The notes beneath the pieces are model-generated. The model searched no databases. It worked only from the letters and a program-made list of their open reading frames with translations, and was not told where the DNA came from. A stretch of 64,000 nucleotides of DNA from Clostridia bacterium (GTDB lineage: Bacteria; Bacillota; Clostridia; TANB77; CAG-508): assembly GCA_017512025.1 (NCBI GenBank), contig JAFWHH010000012.1:248001-312000 (forward strand). The letters run 5' to 3'. This document shows, one piece after another, positions 59,150 through 64,000 of this stretch. The position numbers were made by a program, and so were the translations under genes. Within the stretch, counting starts at the first letter, position 1, and the number at the start of each line of letters is the position of its first letter.

Positions 59150-59195
59150 TAGAATTTGAGCTTTGCGAGAAATCGCAGAGCTCAAATTTGTTTTA
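59150..59195 (+). terminator. Intrinsic terminator
   Basis: AATTTGAGCT (59153-59162) pairs with AGCTCAAATT (59179-59188), with an inner TGCGA/TCGCA pair, then TGTTTT. Confidence 0.8.
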
Positions 59196-59271
59196 TATAA
59201 TTAATTATTTGCTATTGAATATAAATTTTCTTATTGATATAATTATGATAATAATTTTTATGGAGAGAAAT

Positions 59272-62200
59272 ATGGATTATACAGAAGATAATAAAGGTAG
59301 ACAATTAGCTCTCAGATATTGTAGAGTAAAAGCAAAATGCTATAGAGCGTTGCAATGGCTTGAAAATGCCTCAGAAGAAGAGAAAAAAAGACTTAAATAT
59401 ACTGAAGAAAGTATAGTAAAAGAATTGAGTACGTCAAGAATAATTCTTAATACAATACAATTAGAAGAAGAAATTGAAAGAGCTCCTATGTATACTGAAG
59501 CTCCAGATTTTTTCCAATTGTGTTTAGATTTAAATGAGGTAATAGATGCATATGATGAATATAGACACATGAAGGCATTAAATAGTCAAGCCGAAGTGAT
59601 ACAAGATCCTCCTGACAGATCTTTTCTTAATGGAAGACTTACAGGTGAGCATGAAGAGCTAACACTTGATACGAGCGTTTTAAATAACTACCGTAATTGG
59701 GGAATTGAGCGTGTTTGTTTAGATGGTTTTCAAAATCACTTACCTGAGGATTCGAAAGGTACACAGTGTGCTGTTCTATTCTTAATTAATGGAAGATGGG
59801 TAGAAAGTGATGTTGCAAGCTCTTTGTATGGAGAAGAGCAACTAAAAAATGGTTTGGTAGAAGAAATTCAATTTGCTGATGATGGCGTTGGATTTGACAT
59901 GAATAATTTAAGATTTCTATCATCTCAAAAAACAAGTGAAGATAGGAGTGTTGGCCAGTTTGGAGAAGGATTAAAACTTGTTGCAATGACTGCTGTAAAT
60001 CTAGGCCTTGATATGGAGGTTCAATCAAGAAATTGGAGTGCTAGAGCTGTTGGAAAAAATGTAGAGCTTTCTAATTATAGAGATGTTAATGCTGGAGAGA
60101 AGAAAGATCAAATGATACAACTTGCATGGGAAGTATCTAGTTATAAAAATTCAATGATTAAAGGATCCAGAACTATATTCCATCATCCAACTCCAGAGCT
60201 TATTGATTATGTTTTAAAGCTTCCAGACTACATATTGGCATTAAGAGGCGATATTAAGCCTATGGAAGAAGGCGCGTTAGATGGTGAAGCCTATGATTTT
60301 AAAAGTGGTTACTTATACTGTAAAGGTGTGTTTGTTACAGAAGCTAATTCATTCTATTCGTATAATTTTAGAAGAGCCGAACTAAACCCAGATCGTAATA
60401 ATTTTATTAATTCTAGAATTCCAAACGATATTGCTTCAATTATTGGTTGGACACATAAATATGACATAATAAGAGACATTATAAAGAAAATGGTTGACTA
60501 TTATCAAGATAATCAGGATAAATCCATTACACAATTACCATATGAATTCTTGGCTATAGAGAACTTATTGTATAGAGCAAATCATACTGATAATGATTTA
60601 GGTGATATATATGAATTAGATGCATGGAGAAGAGCTTTTGAAGAAGCAATTGGTAATGATGCTGATGGTATTGTATTAAAATCTGGCAAAGAAATACCCG
60701 CTTCATTACAAGAGCATTTAAAGAACTTCACGGTTATTGCAATGCCAAAAGAATGGATAGAGTTTTTATCTAAGGTTGGAGTTAAAACAGATAAAGATAT
60801 AATTCCGGATTATACTGAAGAAGTTATAAAAACATCTTTAACAGAAGGTTATGGCTCTGAAATATGGGGAATAGAGCGAATGATTCTCGATGCGTGTCAA
60901 AATCATTTACCAGGAGATACCAAAGGTACAGCAACATTTATTAGATTCCAATCGAGAGATGGTAAATGGCATGACTATACAGAGCTTTCACAGTTTGAAG
61001 ATAGTGATATATTACGTATAAAGATATCAGATGACGGTATAGGATACGATTCTATGAGTTTAGGTCTTCTTGCATCTGCAAAAGGTACTCAAAGTAGCGG
61101 TAAGTGGGGAGAAGGTTTAAAGATGATTGCTGCTGCTGCACTTAGAAATGGAGAGCAGCTTGAGTTACGTTCAAGAAATTGGATGGCAACGCCTTTCTTT
61201 ACCAATGAAACAATGAATCAAGGTAGAGAAAATGAAAAGAAAGTAAAAAGACTTAATTTCTCAGTTAGAACTGAAACAAGAGAAGATGGAATATCATTAG
61301 ATGATGGTGATGATCCAATAAGAGATGATCATGGGTATAGCAAAAGAAATGAAAAAAGCTCTACAACATTTGTAAACCCTTCACCAGAATTATTAAGTTA
61401 TTTTAGAGAAATAGAAAAATATATACTATATTTTTCTAAATCTAAACCAATGATTCAAAAGGAAAACATTGATATTTTGGATATGGACCCTGAGAATGGA
61501 AAACTATATATCAAAGGTATATATATACCTGGTTCACATCAAACGATGTATACATATGATTTAAAAAATTTCAACATAGAAACTAGAGATAGAAATGCAA
61601 TTACTCCAGAAAGCTTGAAAGCAGAAATTAGAACACTGCTCGAGAGCATAGATGATACTACATTTATCAAACTATTTTTAGGGGATGCGAAAAGCTATGC
61701 TGAAAATCCTGATGATAGATCTTTTATAGAACTTTCAACACAGTTTAATATTCCAACAAGAACTGAACTTGCTGATAAATGGATTCATGCATTCCAAACA
61801 TACTTTGGTAAAAAAACATGTATAAGAGGTCTTAGCCATACAGAATATTCAGTAGATAAAGCTATGCATATGGGATATCAGACTGTTGTATTACCGGATG
61901 CTCTTACTAAAATGCTATATAGCATTGAAACAAGAGATGGCGAAAGAATTCCAGATTATAGAAAAGCATTGAGGGCTGCGATTGATAATGCAATACCTTT
62001 TCCAGATGAGCAGTTAACTGATGGAGATAGACAAATTATTGCAAAGCTATATGAAGCGTGTGGAAGAATACTTCCATTAGGACAAAATTATAATAATGAA
62101 ATAACTGAGATTAAAATCTATACATATCCAGAAGATTATAAGGGTGATAGAGCTGCTGGTTTCGCTAAATACGGAAATACAATTAATATTAATATAGAAA

Positions 62201-62514
62201 CATTAAGAAGAGGTTTGAGATACTCTCTAGATACCTTATTCCATGAAACTGGACATGCTGAGACAGGAGCTTCTGATGAAGAACCAGGATTTAGAGATTA
62301 TCAAACTGATCTTTTAGCCGGTGTTGTTATGGAGCTTAATGCTCTAGAGCAATCTATTGAAGATAACGGTGTTATTAATGATACTACATTATCTGATTTT
62401 AAGAAAAAATATGATGAACTTACTAAAAAATTAGCTGCTATGGAGAAGCTTCTAGGTAAAGCACTTGGAGATACTGAAACTCGTAAAGTAGAAGATGATA
62501 ATAAAGATAAGTAG
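59272..62514 (+). CDS. Double GHKL-ATPase protein with C-terminal HExxH motif (1080 aa)
   Basis: Two Hsp90/MutL-type (GHKL) ATPase modules in one chain. Module 1: GIERVCLDGFQNH (144-156, Glu146 and Asn155), DDGVGFD (203-209), GQFGEGLK (228-235). Module 2: GIERMILDACQNH (533-545), DDGIGYD (587-593), GKWGEGLK (610-617). Each is followed by an RNW and later a (N/T)xDRN motif (LNPDRNNFIN; ETRDRNAIT). The last ~150 residues contain FHETGHAE (His991, Glu992, His995, Glu997), a zinc metallopeptidase-like site. I choose ATG 59272, 4 bases after GGAGAG, over ATG 59188 and 59260. The next gene follows after 14 bases. No known family recognised as a whole. Confidence 0.7.
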   Translation: MDYTEDNKGRQLALRYCRVKAKCYRALQWLENASEEEKKRLKYTEESIVKELSTSRIILNTIQLEEEIERAPMYTEAPDFFQLCLDLNEVIDAYDEYRHMKALNSQAEVIQDPPDRSFLNGRLTGEHEELTLDTSVLNNYRNWGIERVCLDGFQNHLPEDSKGTQCAVLFLINGRWVESDVASSLYGEEQLKNGLVEEIQFADDGVGFDMNNLRFLSSQKTSEDRSVGQFGEGLKLVAMTAVNLGLDMEVQSRNWSARAVGKNVELSNYRDVNAGEKKDQMIQLAWEVSSYKNSMIKGSRTIFHHPTPELIDYVLKLPDYILALRGDIKPMEEGALDGEAYDFKSGYLYCKGVFVTEANSFYSYNFRRAELNPDRNNFINSRIPNDIASIIGWTHKYDIIRDIIKKMVDYYQDNQDKSITQLPYEFLAIENLLYRANHTDNDLGDIYELDAWRRAFEEAIGNDADGIVLKSGKEIPASLQEHLKNFTVIAMPKEWIEFLSKVGVKTDKDIIPDYTEEVIKTSLTEGYGSEIWGIERMILDACQNHLPGDTKGTATFIRFQSRDGKWHDYTELSQFEDSDILRIKISDDGIGYDSMSLGLLASAKGTQSSGKWGEGLKMIAAAALRNGEQLELRSRNWMATPFFTNETMNQGRENEKKVKRLNFSVRTETREDGISLDDGDDPIRDDHGYSKRNEKSSTTFVNPSPELLSYFREIEKYILYFSKSKPMIQKENIDILDMDPENGKLYIKGIYIPGSHQTMYTYDLKNFNIETRDRNAITPESLKAEIRTLLESIDDTTFIKLFLGDAKSYAENPDDRSFIELSTQFNIPTRTELADKWIHAFQTYFGKKTCIRGLSHTEYSVDKAMHMGYQTVVLPDALTKMLYSIETRDGERIPDYRKALRAAIDNAIPFPDEQLTDGDRQIIAKLYEACGRILPLGQNYNNEITEIKIYTYPEDYKGDRAAGFAKYGNTININIETLRRGLRYSLDTLFHETGHAETGASDEEPGFRDYQTDLLAGVVMELNALEQSIEDNGVINDTTLSDFKKKYDELTKKLAAMEKLLGKALGDTETRKVEDDNKDK

Positions 62515-62528
62515 GAAAGGAGATAGAA

Positions 62529-62954
62529 ATGGAAGACGCTAAATTATTTTATTCAGAAGTATTAGGCGTAATACTTGCACTTGGAAACAAGTACATGGAT
62601 AAAACACCACCACATATAATTAAATTCTTAAGAAAAAACTGCGATTATAGCAAAATTCCAGAAATAGATGGTAACATACGTCTAGAAGACCAAAATATCT
62701 CCGAAGACTCGAAGATGTTCATAATGCTATTAAAGTTTAATTATTGGTGTGAGTCAGAAGATGAAAGAAAAGAAATGTATAGCTTAATGAAAAATAATGA
62801 GATTAAGCACCAAAAAGAGCTAGAGGAAAAATATAACATTGATAATATTTTTAAGAAAGATAACAAAGAAAGCAAAGCTATGGTTAAACAAGAAAAGAAT
62901 AGCTTACTTGATAAGATAAAGACATTCTTAAAGAAAATATTTAAAAAGAATTAA
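62529..62954 (+). CDS. Small partner protein of the GHKL gene (141 aa)
   Basis: A 141-residue helical protein: EVLGVILALGNKYMDKTPP at the start, ISEDSKMFIMLLKFNYWC in the middle, and a strongly cationic amphipathic tail (LLDKIKTFLKKIFKKN). I recall similar small proteins with the YxxKIP..LRLEDQNISE pattern in other gut Clostridia, with no known function. ATG 62529 follows AAAGGAG, 14 bases after the GHKL stop, so it is cotranscribed and may interact with that protein. The tail could dock to membrane or RNA. Confidence 0.65.
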   Translation: MEDAKLFYSEVLGVILALGNKYMDKTPPHIIKFLRKNCDYSKIPEIDGNIRLEDQNISEDSKMFIMLLKFNYWCESEDERKEMYSLMKNNEIKHQKELEEKYNIDNIFKKDNKESKAMVKQEKNSLLDKIKTFLKKIFKKN

Positions 62955-62956
62955 TA

Positions 62957-62995
62957 AGAAAAAAGGCAGTAGCTGTGTGCTATTGTCTTTTTCTT
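62957..62995 (+). terminator. Intrinsic terminator
   Basis: AAAAAGGCAGTAGC pairs with GCTATTGTCTTTTT (one mismatch), followed by C and T residues. Confidence 0.75.
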
Positions 62996-63052
62996 GTCTT
63001 TTGGCTTGTATGATGGTAAAATATATGTAATTGTTTAGGAAAGAGGTATATT

Positions 63053-63841
63053 GTGAGAATCGATATAGAATTAGTTAATAGAAATTTAATAGATACTAGA
63101 GCAAAAGCTCAGAATGCAATTAAAGAAGGTTTAATATATTGCAATGATAAATTAGTTACCAAATGCTCTTTAGATGTCTCAGAAAGCGATATCATCGAAA
63201 TAAGAGGTGAACTACTTAAGTATGTATCGAGAGGTGGACTAAAGCTTGAAAAAGCTATAGATGTATTTAATATAAATCTTGATGGAAAAGTTATGTGTGA
63301 TATTGGATCATCAACAGGTGGTTTTTCTGATTGTGCTATACAAAACGGCATTAAGGAGATATATGCTATTGATGTTGGAAATGATCAATTTGATAATAGA
63401 TTAAGAAATCTTCCAAATATTCATCTATATGAAAATACTGATTTTAGAGATATGGATAGTAGCATACTAAAAGATGTTAACATTATAACAATAGATGTAT
63501 CATTTATTTCTGTAACAAAGCTTATGAGTAAAATATCAGAGCTACAGAGCGTAAATGAAATAATGTGTCTTGTTAAACCACAATTTGAATGTGGTAAAGA
63601 AATAGCAGATAAATATAGAGGAGTTATTCTAGATAAATCTGTACATTATGATGTAATTAATAAACTTATTAATAGCTTTTCTGAGATTGGCTTTAATATG
63701 TATGGTCTTACATTTTCACCGATAAAAGGTGGAAGCGGCAATATTGAATATTTAATGTATTTAAGTTCCGCTTCGCAAGAGAGCAATAATTTAATTGATA
63801 TAAGACATATAATAAACGAAGCTTTCAGCAAGATGCACTAA
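63053..63841 (+). CDS. tlyA: TlyA-type rRNA 2'-O-methyltransferase/hemolysin-family protein
   Basis: An S4-RNA-binding domain (residues 1-60: MRIDIELVNRNLIDTRAKAQ... AIKEGLIYCNDKLV) fused to a FtsJ/RrmJ-like SAM methyltransferase (CDIGSSTGGFSDCAIQNG about 82-99; ITIDVSFISVTKLM). It should methylate ribosomal RNA cytidines. 262 residues. The start is GTG 63053, 8 bases after AAGAGG, which gives the family's MRxD start. In Bacillota it often sits near spo0A and recN, but neither is in the window. Confidence 0.92.
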   Translation: MRIDIELVNRNLIDTRAKAQNAIKEGLIYCNDKLVTKCSLDVSESDIIEIRGELLKYVSRGGLKLEKAIDVFNINLDGKVMCDIGSSTGGFSDCAIQNGIKEIYAIDVGNDQFDNRLRNLPNIHLYENTDFRDMDSSILKDVNIITIDVSFISVTKLMSKISELQSVNEIMCLVKPQFECGKEIADKYRGVILDKSVHYDVINKLINSFSEIGFNMYGLTFSPIKGGSGNIEYLMYLSSASQESNNLIDIRHIINEAFSKMH

Positions 63842-63897
63842 AAATAAAATGTGGCATATTATATACTATAGTATTTATATACTATGGAGGTGATAAT

Positions 63898-64000
63898 ATG
63901 GAGCCACAAGAATACTATTTAACAAAAGGATGCTTCAAAAATAGATGTATGACATATATAGTAGATATCTTATTAGTAGCATTCTTTACTACAATTGGAA
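63898..64000 (+). CDS. RDD-like membrane protein, N-terminal part (truncated by window edge)
   Basis: ATG 63898 follows TGGAGGTG and opens a frame reaching the edge (34 codons). The start, FKNRCMTYIVDILLVAFF (about residues 13-30), resembles the RDD motif, where an Arg and a later Asp sit at the first membrane helix. A TATACT-like -10 lies near 63862. A family assignment from so short a piece is tentative. Confidence 0.5.
   Translation, partial: MEPQEYYLTKGCFKNRCMTYIVDILLVAFFTTIG

Overview
The window is AT-rich Bacillota (Firmicutes) DNA, most likely from an uncultured, anaerobic, Clostridia-like gut bacterium. The grounds are the strong preference for A/T-ending codons, a glycyl T-box leader, rubrerythrin, pyruvate phosphate dikinase, a single-chain glycyl-tRNA synthetase, dipicolinate synthase subunit B plus a YtvI-like membrane protein (spore formation), and a giant Cna-type/BspA-type surface protein. 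No rRNA, tRNA, CRISPR array, transposase or integrase was seen. The genetic code looks standard (TAA, TAG and TGA all end genes).

Layout: 1-2.5 kb, end of an unknown gene, a small antitoxin-like gene with a GNAT toxin-like gene, a candidate structured RNA, and the first of two paralogous unknown proteins. 2.5-4.6 kb, a LysR regulator and a GC-richer block of tandem microproteins. 4.6-9.7 kb, two repeat proteins (an RxP-repeat/coiled-coil protein and a protein of about ten tandem HTH-like units) and a DUF4160/DUF2442 pair. 10-13.5 kb, a PlsC-type acyltransferase and a T-box-controlled glyQS operon. 13.5-16.7 kb, four GC-richer orphan genes. 16.8-28.8 kb, housekeeping genes (ppdK, alr, dgt, asd, dapA, dapB, rbr) with orphan genes between them. 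28.8-30.9 kb, three paralogous orphans on the minus strand. 31-36.5 kb, dpaB, an AbiEi/AbiEii pair, TetR, a NAGPA-type glycosidase and a YtvI-like protein. 36.7-46.1 kb, a 3124-residue surface protein. 46.2-51.2 kb, a DUF1980-like protein, secA, an AbrB-like protein and an acyltransferase. 51.2-59.2 kb, two gene remnants, small metabolic genes and more orphan genes. 59.2-64 kb, a double-GHKL-ATPase/HExxH protein with a small partner, a TlyA-type methyltransferase and the start of an RDD-like membrane protein.

The most striking pattern is that about 20 single-gene cassettes, visibly richer in G+C (CTG, CCG, ATC, GTC codons) than their neighbours, sit one or a few at a time between ordinary AT-rich genes. 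Almost all have their own promoter with exactly 17 bp between -35 and -10, often with an extended -10 TGn, then a leader carrying one or more hairpins, a strong ribosome-binding site, one orphan ORF, and usually a terminator. Several leader hairpins look like attenuators or can sequester the ribosome-binding site. I recognise almost none of the products. This is the best candidate for an undescribed system in the window, together with the GHKL-GHKL-HExxH protein and the microprotein array.

All calls come from reading the sequence. No database search, folding program or composition calculation was run; GC differences are judged by eye.
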